64,000 bases of DNA. Source: Pseudomonas sp. SLFW. Its GTDB lineage: Bacteria; Pseudomonadota; Gammaproteobacteria; Pseudomonadales; Pseudomonadaceae. Positions 1 to 8,109 of the stretch are shown piece after piece. A program made the translations under genes and the position numbers. The notes beneath the pieces were generated by a model. That model had not been told where the DNA came from, made no database searches, and saw only the letters and a program-made list of their open reading frames with translations. Positions within the stretch are counted from its first letter, which is position 1. Each line of letters begins with the position of its first letter. Where the stretch lies: positions 310,001 to 374,000 of the forward strand of contig NZ_JAAAKW010000001.1 in NCBI RefSeq assembly GCF_009905615.1. The letters are read 5' to 3'.

Positions 1-24
1 CGGCAAGCTTCAAGCTGAAAGCGT

Positions 25-52
25 CAGACCTTGAGTGCTCCCTCAAGGTCTG
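25..52 (+). other. Perfect 11-bp stem-loop preceding a terminator
   Basis: An 11-base arm at 25-35 and its exact reverse complement at 42-52 enclose a 6-base loop. It lies just upstream of the terminator-like hairpin at 65-134. The pair could be the 3' end of a transcript, coding or small RNA, that begins before the window. Confidence 0.5.
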
Positions 53-64
53 AAGTGACACTCA

Positions 65-134
65 CAGCCCGCCGTTGCCCTGTCGGATCCCCATCATCCG
101 TTCCGACAGGTCACCGCCGGGCTGTTTTTATTTT
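65..134 (+). terminator. Nested hairpin with U-tract, candidate terminator
   Basis: CAGCCCG at 65-71 pairs with CGGGCTG at 118-124, and inside it CCTGTCGGA at 79-87 pairs with TCCGACAGG at 102-110. A T-rich run follows at 125-134. This fits a Rho-independent terminator for an unseen plus-strand transcript from the left. The two-tier structure is larger than an ordinary terminator. Confidence 0.55.
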
Positions 135-167
135 GGGCGCCGAACACTTTTTTATGAGCAGAAACCC

Positions 168-258
168 CTGTAGGAGCGAATTCATTCGCGAGAGGCCTAC
201 ACAACCGACACAACCATGTCGCCTGACAGATCTTTCGCGAATGAATTCGCTCCTACAG
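168..258. repeat. REPIN-like paired inverted repeat, GAATTCATTCGCGA class
   Basis: The left arm (TGTAGGAGCGAATTCATTCG) is mirrored by the right arm ending CGCTCCTACAG, with about 40 bases of loop. It sits at the 3' side of the fabH-like gene. The loop has the motif found in other members of this class at 1633, 49034 and 61557. Confidence 0.85.
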
Positions 259-292
259 TTTCAGATCCCGGTCTGATCCGAGAGCGGAGTCG

Positions 293-1414
293 TTACTTCT
301 TACGCAGAATCACGCTACCAATCGAATACCCCGCCCCAAACGAACTGAGCACGCCCAGTGCGCCGGTCGGCAGGTCGTCCTGGTAGGTGTGAAACGCAAT
401 CACCGAACCCGCCGAACTGGTGTTGGCGTAGCGGTCGAGAATCACCGGGGCCTCTTCGACAGTGGCGTCGCGGTCCAGCAGTTTCTTCACGATCAAATGG
501 TTCATGCTGAGGTTCGCCTGATGCAGCCAGAAACGCTGCACGTCGCTGACGTTGAGGCTGTTCTCGGTCAGGTGCGTGCCCACCAGTTCCGCCACCATCG
601 GGCAGACTTCGCGGAACACTTTGCGCCCTTCCTGCACGAACAGCTTGTCCGGCTTGCCTTCGCCTTCTTCCGCCGTGCGGTTGAGGAAGCCGAAGTTGTT
701 GCGGATGTTGTTGGAGAAGCTGGTCAGCAACTTGGTGCTGACGATGTCGAACTGATGCTCGGACGTCGCCAGATCAGCACGTTCAACCACCACTGCCGTC
801 GCCGCATCACCGAAGATGAAGTGGCTGTCGCGATCACGGAAATTAAGGTGCGCGGTGCAGATTTCCGGGCTGATCACCAACAGCGCACGGGCCTGGCCGA
901 GTTTGACGCTATTGTAGGCGGTCTGAATGCCGAACGTGGCCGAGGAACAGGCAACGTTCATGTCGAAACCGAACCCCTGAGCGCCCAGCGCCGCCTGAAT
1001 CTCGATCGAGATGGCCGGGTAAGCCCGTTGCAGGTTGGAGCAGGCGACGATCACGCCGTCGATGTCAGCAGCCGTTTTGCCTGCGCGCTGCAACGCCTGT
1101 TCAGCGGCGGCGACGCCCATCTCGCAGAGGATCGACCATTCGTCGTTCGAGCGTTCCGGCAGACGAGGCTTCATGCGATTCGGGTCGAGAATGCCGTCCT
1201 TGTCCATGACGAAGCGGCTTTTGATGCCGCTGGCCTTCTCGATGAACGCCGCGCTGGATTCGGTCAACGCCTGCACGTCACCCGCCTCGATGGCGGCGGC
1301 GTTTTCAGCATTGAATTGCGCGACGTAGGTGTTGAAAGAATGCACCAGCTCATCGTTGGAAATGCTGTTGGCCGGGGTGAAAAGCCCTGTGCCGCTGATC
1401 ACGACGTCGTACAC
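293..1414 (-). CDS. 3-oxoacyl-ACP synthase III family protein (FabH2-like, PA3286 type)
   Basis: Thiolase-fold ketoacyl-ACP synthase III family, which condenses an acyl-CoA starter with malonyl-ACP. The catalytic Cys is in NVACSSATFG, the His in WLHQAN and the Asn in RYANTSSAG, giving the Cys-His-Asn triad of KAS III enzymes. The frame is open up to 1465, but the best start is the GTG at 1414 (VYDVVISGTG), preceded by a GAGAGGAAC ribosome site. That gives 373 residues, close to the P. aeruginosa PA3286 protein as I recall it, which shunts octanoyl-CoA from beta-oxidation into fatty acid synthesis. This role is inferred from similarity. The gene lies downstream of hrpA, and paired repeats flank both ends. 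Confidence 0.85.
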   Translation of the reverse strand: MYDVVISGTGLFTPANSISNDELVHSFNTYVAQFNAENAAAIEAGDVQALTESSAAFIEKASGIKSRFVMDKDGILDPNRMKPRLPERSNDEWSILCEMGVAAAEQALQRAGKTAADIDGVIVACSNLQRAYPAISIEIQAALGAQGFGFDMNVACSSATFGIQTAYNSVKLGQARALLVISPEICTAHLNFRDRDSHFIFGDAATAVVVERADLATSEHQFDIVSTKLLTSFSNNIRNNFGFLNRTAEEGEGKPDKLFVQEGRKVFREVCPMVAELVGTHLTENSLNVSDVQRFWLHQANLSMNHLIVKKLLDRDATVEEAPVILDRYANTSSAGSVIAFHTYQDDLPTGALGVLSSFGAGYSIGSVILRKK

Positions 1415-1632
1415 GGTCGTTCCTCTCTTTTTGAATGGCAGCAGACAAAGCGTCTGCGCAAGCACGGTGCTGGCTATTTCTGGAACGACAGTACCAATGC
1501 AACGATAAAATCCCCCGTTGGCGGGAGCAGTGTTTTTGTAACGCTTGGGGTTTTAACCGCGAAGTTTGCCATAACGGCCGGAATTTGGCGCTATCGGGCC
1601 GCTGGAATGCAGGACCGCGGCATCGCAATTCC

Positions 1633-1724
1633 CTGTGGGAGCGAATTCATTCGCGAATGGCCCGTACATCCGACACATCTCTGCCGTCTGAACCTTCGTT
1701 TCGCGAATGAATTCGCTCCTACAG
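1633..1724. repeat. REPIN-like paired inverted repeat, GAATTCATTCGCGA class
   Basis: Left arm CTGTGGGAGCGAATTCATTC and right arm GAATGAATTCGCTCCTACAG, separated by about 45 bases. It lies between hrpA and the fabH-like gene in the 344-base gap 1415-1758, which otherwise holds only upstream DNA of the fabH-like gene. Confidence 0.85.
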
Positions 1725-1758
1725 GGGAACGCGGTGAGTCAGATAAACCGCGAACTAT

Positions 1759-4700
1759 TTACCCCTCCACTGCCGCCCACTGCTTGCTCAATCGCTTGTC
1801 GGAAATCGGCACCTTGGTCCCCAATTGCTGGCCGAACAGCGACACGCGGTACTCCTCCAGCCACCAGCGGTACACCGCCAGTTCGGGATCGCGCTTGCCT
1901 TCCTGGGCGTGTTTGTCGGCGCGGGTCTGGTATTGCGCCCAGAGGTTGCCGAGTTCGATGCTCCACACCCGGTCTTTCTGCACCTGGCTGCCCAGCTTTT
2001 CAAGGCGCAACTCAATCGCCTTCAGATAACGCGGCAGCTCTTTGATCCAGAGCGCCGGGGTTTCGCGCACGAAGCCCGGGTACACCAACTTGCCCAACTG
2101 CGCCTTGATGTCGTTCAACGCCACGGCCTGGGCCAGATCGATCTTGCCCTTGAAGCGCTTTTGCAGGCCGTGCCACAGCTTGAGAATGTCCAGCGTCAGC
2201 CTTGCCAGGCGTTCGGCGTGTTCCGTAAGCGCGCCGCGCTTGCGCTCGGCCAGCGACATCAGCCCCGCGCCATCTCGTGGCAATGTGGCTTCGCCTTCGA
2301 GAATGCAGCTGTCCAGACTGGCCAACAAAATGTCTTCGATCAGCGCGTCGACCCGGCCCATGTCGCGGTACAGCAAGGCCAGCTCGGTTTGACCCGGCAA
2401 TTTACTGCGCAGGAATTTCGTCGGCCCGGCCAGTTGTTGCAGCAACAGACGTTGCAAGGCGCGGCGGTGCTGGTACTCGGCTTCGGTCTGGGTCGAGAAC
2501 CGCCCTTCCTTGACCGCGCCGCCCTCCTCGACCAATGCCGGGTACACCGTCATCGACAGCCCGGCGATCTTTTGCTGAGTTTTTTCTTCAACCTTGGCGA
2601 AGCCCTTGGCCTCAACCGGCTGCTGGCTCTTCGCTGTTTGCGGCACGGCCAACGCGGCTTGCCCGGCTTCAGCGAAGCGTGCGGTCAGTGTGTCCAGGTC
2701 GCGACCTTCGCCCAGGAACTTGCCCTGAGCATCGACCACCTCAAGATTCATTTTCAGGTGGCTTTCGACCTGCTGCGCAGCCTCGGCCCACGCCTCGTCG
2801 GTGACCCGAGCGCCGGTCATGCGCAACAGCTCACGACCCAACGCCTGCGGCAGCGAGCCGTCGCCGAAGGCCATACGCTGCAGCGCCGCCTTGACGAAGT
2901 CCGGCACCGGCACGAAATTCTTGCGCAGGGCCTTGGGCAGGTTCCGCACCAGCGCCACGCATTTGGTTTCCAGCAGTCCCGGCACCAGCCACTCCAGACG
3001 CTCGGCAGGCAGCGACAACAGCAGCGGCGCAGGCACGCGCAGGGTCACGCCGTCCCGTGGATGGTTCGGTTCGAAGTGGTACGTCAGCGGCAGGGTCAGA
3101 TCGCCCAGACGCAACGTGTCCGGGTACAGATTGGCCGTGACTTCGCTGGCTTCACGGGCGAGGACGTCCTCCTCGCGCATGATCAACAGCTGAGGGTTCT
3201 TCTGGCTCTCCATCCGATACCACGCGTCGAACGTCGCGGTCTGGTGAATCTCGGCGGGCAGGCGCTCGTCGTAGAAACGGAACAGCGTTTCCTCGTCCGC
3301 CAGGATGTCGCGACGACGGGCCTTGGCCTCCAGTTCGTCGAGCTGTTCCAGCAACTTGGTGTTGGCGGTCAGGCATTTGGCGCGGGATTGAATCTCGCCG
3401 CGCACCAGCCCTTCACGAATGAAAAACTCGCGGGACACCACCGGGTCGATCGGCCCGAAATGCACCGGACGACGCCCGACGATGATCAGGCCAAACAGGG
3501 TGATCTGTTCGAACGCCACCACCTGCCCGCGCTTCTTCTCCCAGTGCGGTTCGAAATGGTTTTTCTTGACCAGATGCCCGGCCAGCGGCTCGATCCAGTC
3601 CGGCTCGATCTTGGCCACCATGCGCGCATACAGCTTGGTGGTCTCGACCAGTTCAGCGGCCATGATCCATTGCGGGCGTTTACGGCCCAGCCCCGACGAC
3701 GGGTGCACCCAGAAACGTCGCTGACGGGCGCCGAGGTAGTCGCCTTCTTCGGCCTTCTGGCCGATCTGGCTCAGCAGGCCCGACAGCACCGCCTTGTGAA
3801 ATTTCGGGAAGTCCGCGGGCTCTTTGTTGACCGTCAGTTGCAGGTCGCGACAGATCAGGCTCAACTGGCGATGGGAGTCACGCCACTCGCGCAGCCGCAG
3901 GTAATTGAGGAAGTTGCGACGACACCAGTTGCGCAAAGGACTCGCGGTCAGCGCCTGGCGTTGCTCTTCAAAACCGCGCCACAGATTGACCAGCCCGGCG
4001 AAGTCCGAGTCCTGATCCTTCCACTGCGCGTGGGCCTGATCGGCAGCCTGTTGACGCTCGGGCGGACGCTCGCGCGGGTCTTGAATCGACATGGCGCTGG
4101 CGACGATCAGCACTTCCTGCAAGCTGCCCTGCTTCGCCGCTTCCAGCAGCATGCGGCCCATGCGCGGGTCCACCGGCAGACGTGCCAGTTGACGACCAAG
4201 CGGCGTCAGCTGGTTCTCGCGGGTGACCGCCGACAGCTCTTGCAACAGGTTGAAACCGTCGCTGATCGCCTTGCCATCCGGCGGTTCGATGAACGGAAAA
4301 TCGGTGATTTGCCCCAGACGCAGGTGCAGCATCTGCAGGATGACCGCCGCGAGGTTCGTACGAAGAATCTCGGGGTCAGTGAATTCCGGGCGCGAGAGGA
4401 AATCTTCTTCGCTGTACAACCGCACGCACAAACCCGGCTCTACGCGACCGCAACGCCCTTTACGCTGGTTGGCACTGGCCTGGGAAACCGCCTCGATGGG
4501 CAGGCGCTGAACCTTGGCGCGGTAGCTGTAGCGGCTGATGCGCGCGGTGCCGGTGTCGATCACGTAGCGGATGCCGGGAACGGTCAGCGAGGTTTCCGCG
4601 ACGTTGGTGGCCAGCACCACGCGGCGACCCGGATGCGACTGGAAGATCCGCTGCTGTTCGGCAGGCGACAGACGCGCGTACAGCGGCAGGATTTCGGTGT

Positions 4701-5670
4701 GCTTGAGCTGGGCCTTGCGCAGCATTTCGGCGGCGTCGCGAATCTCGCGCTCGCCGGGCAAGAACACCAGCACGTCGCCGGGTGATTTGCGCTCCGAACG
4801 TTCGAGCGCGGCCAGTTCGTCGAGGGTCGCGAGGATCGCCTGATCGACAGTCAGGTCGTCTTCGACGCTGTTGCCCTCTTCGTCCTGCTCGGCGGTCATC
4901 GGCCGGTACCAGGTCTCCACCGGGAAGGTACGGCCCGAGACTTCGATGATCGGCGCTTTGTCGAAATGCTCGGAAAAGCGTTCGAGGTCGATGGTCGCCG
5001 AGGTGATGATGATTTTCAGGTCCGGACGACGGGGCAGCAGGGTTTTCAGGTAACCCAGCAGGAAGTCGATGTTCAGGCTGCGCTCATGGGCTTCGTCGAC
5101 GATGATCGTGTCGTAGCGCTCAAGAAAGCGGTCGTGCTGGGTTTCGGCGAGCAGAATGCCGTCGGTCATCAGCTTGATCAGGGTGTTCTGATCGCTCTGG
5201 TCTTCGAACCGCACCTGATAACCGACCAGCGCGCCCAACGGGGTGCCGATTTCTTCCGCGACCCGGCTGGCCACGCTGCGCGCTGCGATGCGACGAGGTT
5301 GCGTATGGCCGATCAGACCGTGCTGGCCGCGCCCGATTTCCAGGCAGATTTTCGGCAGCTGCGTGGTTTTGCCCGAGCCGGTTTCGCCCGCGATGATCAG
5401 CACCTGATGCTTGAGCAGCGCGTCCTTGATCTCGTCGCGCTTGGCGGCGATTGGCAGGTTTTCGTCGTAGCGAATCGTCGGCACGCTCTGCTTGCGCGAC
5501 GTCACCTGCGCACACGAAGCCTGCACACGCTCGACCCACTGGGCCAGCTTGCCTTCATCGGGCTTCTTGCGCAGCTCGTGCAACTGACGACGCAGGCGAT
5601 GCCGATCACTGATCATCGCGTGGTCGAGGTTCTTGAAAAGCTGGTCGATGGAAGGCGATTCGTCGGTCAT
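1759..5670 (-). CDS. hrpA: ATP-dependent RNA helicase HrpA
   Basis: A 1303-residue DEAH-box RNA helicase, the full length expected for bacterial HrpA. It unwinds RNA and is implicated in mRNA processing and rescue of stalled ribosomes. Walker A GETGSGKT is at about residues 95-102, the DEAH box at 192-195 (VDEAHERSL), then SATI and the arginine-finger motif QRKGRCGR. The long C-terminal half is the DUF3418-type region of HrpA. The start at 5670 gives MTDESPSIDQ. It precedes the fabH-like gene on the same strand, but 344 bases and a paired repeat separate them, so cotranscription is doubtful. No truncation or frameshift is seen. Confidence 0.97.
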   Translation of the reverse strand: MTDESPSIDQLFKNLDHAMISDRHRLRRQLHELRKKPDEGKLAQWVERVQASCAQVTSRKQSVPTIRYDENLPIAAKRDEIKDALLKHQVLIIAGETGSGKTTQLPKICLEIGRGQHGLIGHTQPRRIAARSVASRVAEEIGTPLGALVGYQVRFEDQSDQNTLIKLMTDGILLAETQHDRFLERYDTIIVDEAHERSLNIDFLLGYLKTLLPRRPDLKIIITSATIDLERFSEHFDKAPIIEVSGRTFPVETWYRPMTAEQDEEGNSVEDDLTVDQAILATLDELAALERSERKSPGDVLVFLPGEREIRDAAEMLRKAQLKHTEILPLYARLSPAEQQRIFQSHPGRRVVLATNVAETSLTVPGIRYVIDTGTARISRYSYRAKVQRLPIEAVSQASANQRKGRCGRVEPGLCVRLYSEEDFLSRPEFTDPEILRTNLAAVILQMLHLRLGQITDFPFIEPPDGKAISDGFNLLQELSAVTRENQLTPLGRQLARLPVDPRMGRMLLEAAKQGSLQEVLIVASAMSIQDPRERPPERQQAADQAHAQWKDQDSDFAGLVNLWRGFEEQRQALTASPLRNWCRRNFLNYLRLREWRDSHRQLSLICRDLQLTVNKEPADFPKFHKAVLSGLLSQIGQKAEEGDYLGARQRRFWVHPSSGLGRKRPQWIMAAELVETTKLYARMVAKIEPDWIEPLAGHLVKKNHFEPHWEKKRGQVVAFEQITLFGLIIVGRRPVHFGPIDPVVSREFFIREGLVRGEIQSRAKCLTANTKLLEQLDELEAKARRRDILADEETLFRFYDERLPAEIHQTATFDAWYRMESQKNPQLLIMREEDVLAREASEVTANLYPDTLRLGDLTLPLTYHFEPNHPRDGVTLRVPAPLLLSLPAERLEWLVPGLLETKCVALVRNLPKALRKNFVPVPDFVKAALQRMAFGDGSLPQALGRELLRMTGARVTDEAWAEAAQQVESHLKMNLEVVDAQGKFLGEGRDLDTLTARFAEAGQAALAVPQTAKSQQPVEAKGFAKVEEKTQQKIAGLSMTVYPALVEEGGAVKEGRFSTQTEAEYQHRRALQRLLLQQLAGPTKFLRSKLPGQTELALLYRDMGRVDALIEDILLASLDSCILEGEATLPRDGAGLMSLAERKRGALTEHAERLARLTLDILKLWHGLQKRFKGKIDLAQAVALNDIKAQLGKLVYPGFVRETPALWIKELPRYLKAIELRLEKLGSQVQKDRVWSIELGNLWAQYQTRADKHAQEGKRDPELAVYRWWLEEYRVSLFGQQLGTKVPISDKRLSKQWAAVEG

Positions 5671-5781
5671 CAGGGCGCGAAGTCTTTTCTATTCTGAATG
5701 CAGGGCGCGGATTGTCGCAGATTTGGTGGGCATCATGCATGTCCGCGGCTGGCACATCGCTTTTGATTCTGGCCATCGGCC

Positions 5782-5912
5782 GTAGGAGCGCGCTTGCCCG
5801 CGATCTGGCGCGCAGCGGCAGTAAAATCAGCCACCCTGGTTGTGTCAGACGTATCACATTTGCAGTATTTGCTGCCGCTTCGCGCCAGATCGCGAGCAAG
5901 CTGCGCTCCCAC
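5782..5912. repeat. REPIN-like paired inverted repeat, GCTTGCCCGCGATC class
   Basis: Arms GTAGGAGCGCGCTTGCCCGC and its near-complement ending GCTGCGCTCCCAC face each other over about 130 bp. Inner stems (GATCTGGCGCG / CGCGCCAGATC and AGCGGCAG / CTGCCGCT) extend the foldback. It occupies most of the 324-base gap between hrpA and fadD1 (5671-5994), where no gene is seen. Confidence 0.8.
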
Positions 5913-5946
5913 GCCCTCCGGGCAGAAGCAGTTCTGCGGTGTATCC

Positions 5947-5975
5947 GAAAACAATAAACCCCGCACTGGGCGGGG
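5947..5975 (-). terminator. Rho-independent terminator of fadD1
   Basis: On the minus strand CCCCGC-CCAGT-GCGGGG (5959-5975) is followed by TTTATTGTTTTC. It lies 20 bases downstream of the fadD1 stop codon. Confidence 0.85.
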
Positions 5976-5994
5976 TCTGGTGGCATCGCAACGC

Positions 5995-7692
5995 TTACGC
6001 CGGTTTCTTCAGCGCCAACTTCTTCAACTCTTCGTCCCGCAGTTCGCGGCGCAGGATCTTGCCGACGTTGGTGGTCGGCAACGCATCGCGGAATTCCACG
6101 CTGCGCGGCACTTTGTACGCCGTGACGTTGGCGCGCATGTGCTCCATGACCTGCTCTTTGGTCAGGGTTGCGCCGGGTTTGACCACCACGAAAATCTTGA
6201 TCGCCTCACCCGATTTCTCGTCCGGCACGCCGATGGCCGCGCATTGCAGCACGCCGGGCAGGGTCGCCAGCACGTCTTCCAGTTCGTTCGGGTACACGTT
6301 GAAACCGGACACCAGAATCATGTCCTTTTTGCGATCAACGATACGGATGTAGCCATTGGGCTGAATCACCGCGATGTCACCGGTCTTCAACCAGCCTTCG
6401 GCGTCAAGCATCTCGTCGGTGGCCTCCTGGCGCTGCCAGTAGCCTTTCATCACTTGCGGACCTTTAACGCACAGCTCGCCCACTTCGCCCAGCGGCAGTT
6501 CCTCGCCCGCGTCGTTGATGGTCTTGCACAGCGTAGAGGGCACCGGGATGCCGATCGTGCCCATCTGGATGTTCTTGAACGGGTTCACCGTTGCCACCGG
6601 GCTGGTTTCAGTCATCCCGTAACCTTCGCAGATCGAACAGCCCGTCACGTCCTTCCAGCGCTCCGCAGCGGTCTGTTGCAACGCCATGCCGCCGGACAGA
6701 GTGACCTTCAGCGCAGAGAAGTCCAGATTGCGAAAATCAGCGTTGTTGCACAGCGCCACGAATAACGTGTTCAGGCCAACGAAGCCGGTGAACTTCCATT
6801 TCGACAATTCCTTGACCATTGCCGACAGGTCCCGGGGGTTGCTGATCAGGATGTTGTGGTTACCACTCAGCATCATCGACATGCAGTGAAACGTGAACGC
6901 GTAGATGTGGTACAGCGGCAGCGGCGTGATCAGAATCTCGCAGCCTTCGTTGAGGTTGGAGCCCATCAGCGCCTTGCACTGCAGCATGTTGGCGATCAGG
7001 TTGCGGTGGGTCAGCATCGCGCCCTTGGCCACGCCGGTGGTGCCACCGGTGTATTGCAGCACAGCGACATCGCTGCTTTTTGGCGAGGTTTCATTGACCG
7101 ACTTGCCCTGCCCCATCGCCAGCACGTCGTTGAATTTGACGGCCTTGGGCAAGTGAAACGGCGGGACCATTTTCTTCACGTACTTGATGACGCTGTTAAC
7201 CAGCAGGCGCTTGAGTGGCGGCAGCAGGTCGGCGACTTCGGTGACGATCACGTGCTTGACGTGGGTTTTCGGCACGACCTTCTCAGCCAGGTGCGCCATG
7301 TTCGCCAGGCACACCAGCGCCTTGGCCCCGGAGTCGTTGAACTGGTGTTCCATTTCCCGCGTGGTGTAAAGCGGGTTGGTGTTGACCACGATCAGGCCGG
7401 CGCGAATGGCACCGAATACCGCGATCGGGTATTGCAGCACGTTGGGCAATTGCACGGCGATGCGGTCGCCCGGTTGCAGATCGGTGTGCTGTTGGAGATA
7501 CGCGGCGAACGCGCCGGACAATTCGTACATCTCACCGTAGGTGAGTGTCTTGCCCAGGTTGCTGAACGCAGGTTTGTTGGCGAAACGCTCGCAGGACTGT
7601 TTCAATACCGCCTGAACGTTTGGATACGCGTCCGGATCAATATCGGCAGCGATACCAGACGGATATTTATCCTTCCAGAAGTTTTCGATCAT
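5995..7692 (-). CDS. fadD1: Long-chain-fatty-acid-CoA ligase FadD1
   Basis: ATP-dependent acyl-CoA synthetase that activates fatty acids through an acyl-AMP intermediate for beta-oxidation and phospholipid use. The AMP-binding signature YTGGTTGVAKGAMLTHRN and the motif GYGMTETSPV are intact, as is the C-terminal hinge region with IVDRKKDMILVSGFNVYP. The frame is open to 8016, but conserved sequence begins at ATG 7692 (MIENFWKDKYPSG), giving 565 residues, the usual FadD length. It is paired with fadD2 upstream, as in P. aeruginosa (PA3299/PA3300). The terminator at 8062-8094 closes fadD2 first, so fadD1 probably has its own promoter in 7693-7950. Confidence 0.96.
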   Translation of the reverse strand: MIENFWKDKYPSGIAADIDPDAYPNVQAVLKQSCERFANKPAFSNLGKTLTYGEMYELSGAFAAYLQQHTDLQPGDRIAVQLPNVLQYPIAVFGAIRAGLIVVNTNPLYTTREMEHQFNDSGAKALVCLANMAHLAEKVVPKTHVKHVIVTEVADLLPPLKRLLVNSVIKYVKKMVPPFHLPKAVKFNDVLAMGQGKSVNETSPKSSDVAVLQYTGGTTGVAKGAMLTHRNLIANMLQCKALMGSNLNEGCEILITPLPLYHIYAFTFHCMSMMLSGNHNILISNPRDLSAMVKELSKWKFTGFVGLNTLFVALCNNADFRNLDFSALKVTLSGGMALQQTAAERWKDVTGCSICEGYGMTETSPVATVNPFKNIQMGTIGIPVPSTLCKTINDAGEELPLGEVGELCVKGPQVMKGYWQRQEATDEMLDAEGWLKTGDIAVIQPNGYIRIVDRKKDMILVSGFNVYPNELEDVLATLPGVLQCAAIGVPDEKSGEAIKIFVVVKPGATLTKEQVMEHMRANVTAYKVPRSVEFRDALPTTNVGKILRRELRDEELKKLALKKPA

Positions 7693-7857
7693 GGAAGCCG
7701 ACTCCTCAGCGACAGCGTTTCTACACACCGCTCGATGCGATGATTTCTTGTGTTTGGAACGTTTGCAGCAACCGCTTTTTGCGTATCGACTGTACAAAAA
7801 GCGGGCCGAGCGTAGCAGCTTTGCCAAAGGCCGACCAGAGGCAAACGCAGCCTCTAC

Positions 7858-7873
7858 AGTCATAAAAATGACT
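7858..7873. promoter_or_regulatory. Small palindrome in the fadD1 upstream region
   Basis: AGTCAT-AAAA-ATGACT is a perfect 6+6 inverted repeat 165 bases upstream of the fadD1 start. It could be an operator half-site pair or a minor hairpin. No known regulator motif is assigned. Confidence 0.3.
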
Positions 7874-7954
7874 CTTGAACATTCATTAGTCACGTTTAGA
7901 GCAATGAACCTAAATGTCGAAATTTCACACAGTTTTCCGTCTGTTCGTACAACC

Positions 7955-8043
7955 CTGTAGGAGTGAGCTTGCTCGCGAGGCGTTAGAGCAGACAGCTCAA
8001 CAGTGCCTGTATACACGCTTCGCGAGCAAGCTCACTCCTACAG
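7955..8043. repeat. REPIN-like paired inverted repeat, TGAGCTTGCTCGCGA class
   Basis: Arms CTGTAGGAGTGAGCTTGCTC and GAGCAAGCTCACTCCTACAG enclose about 40 bases. It lies in the 417-base fadD1-fadD2 gap (7693-8109), between the fadD2 terminator and the fadD1 promoter region. Confidence 0.88.
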
Positions 8044-8061
8044 GTATGGGCGTTAAACAAT

Positions 8062-8094
8062 AAAAAAAACGGCGTGTTTCTCAACACGCCGTTT
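8062..8094 (-). terminator. Terminator between fadD2 and fadD1
   Basis: AAACGGCGTGTT (8067-8078) pairs perfectly with AACACGCCGTTT (8083-8094) around a 4-base loop. The minus strand then runs into seven or more Ts. It lies 16 bases after the fadD2 stop, so the two fadD genes are separately transcribed or only weakly coupled. Confidence 0.9.
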
Positions 8095-8109
8095 CTTTAT
8101 ATAGCCGTT

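Noticed and set aside
1825..4785. 986-codon open frame on the plus strand inside hrpA
   Set aside because: It is the mirror of hrpA, which has intact helicase motifs; the plus-strand translation is rich in Arg, His and Gln with no recognisable domain.
7747..7770. TTTGGAACGTTTG as a PsrA-type operator upstream of fadD1
   Set aside because: The half-sites are in direct rather than inverted orientation, so the match to GAAAC-N4-GTTTC is poor.
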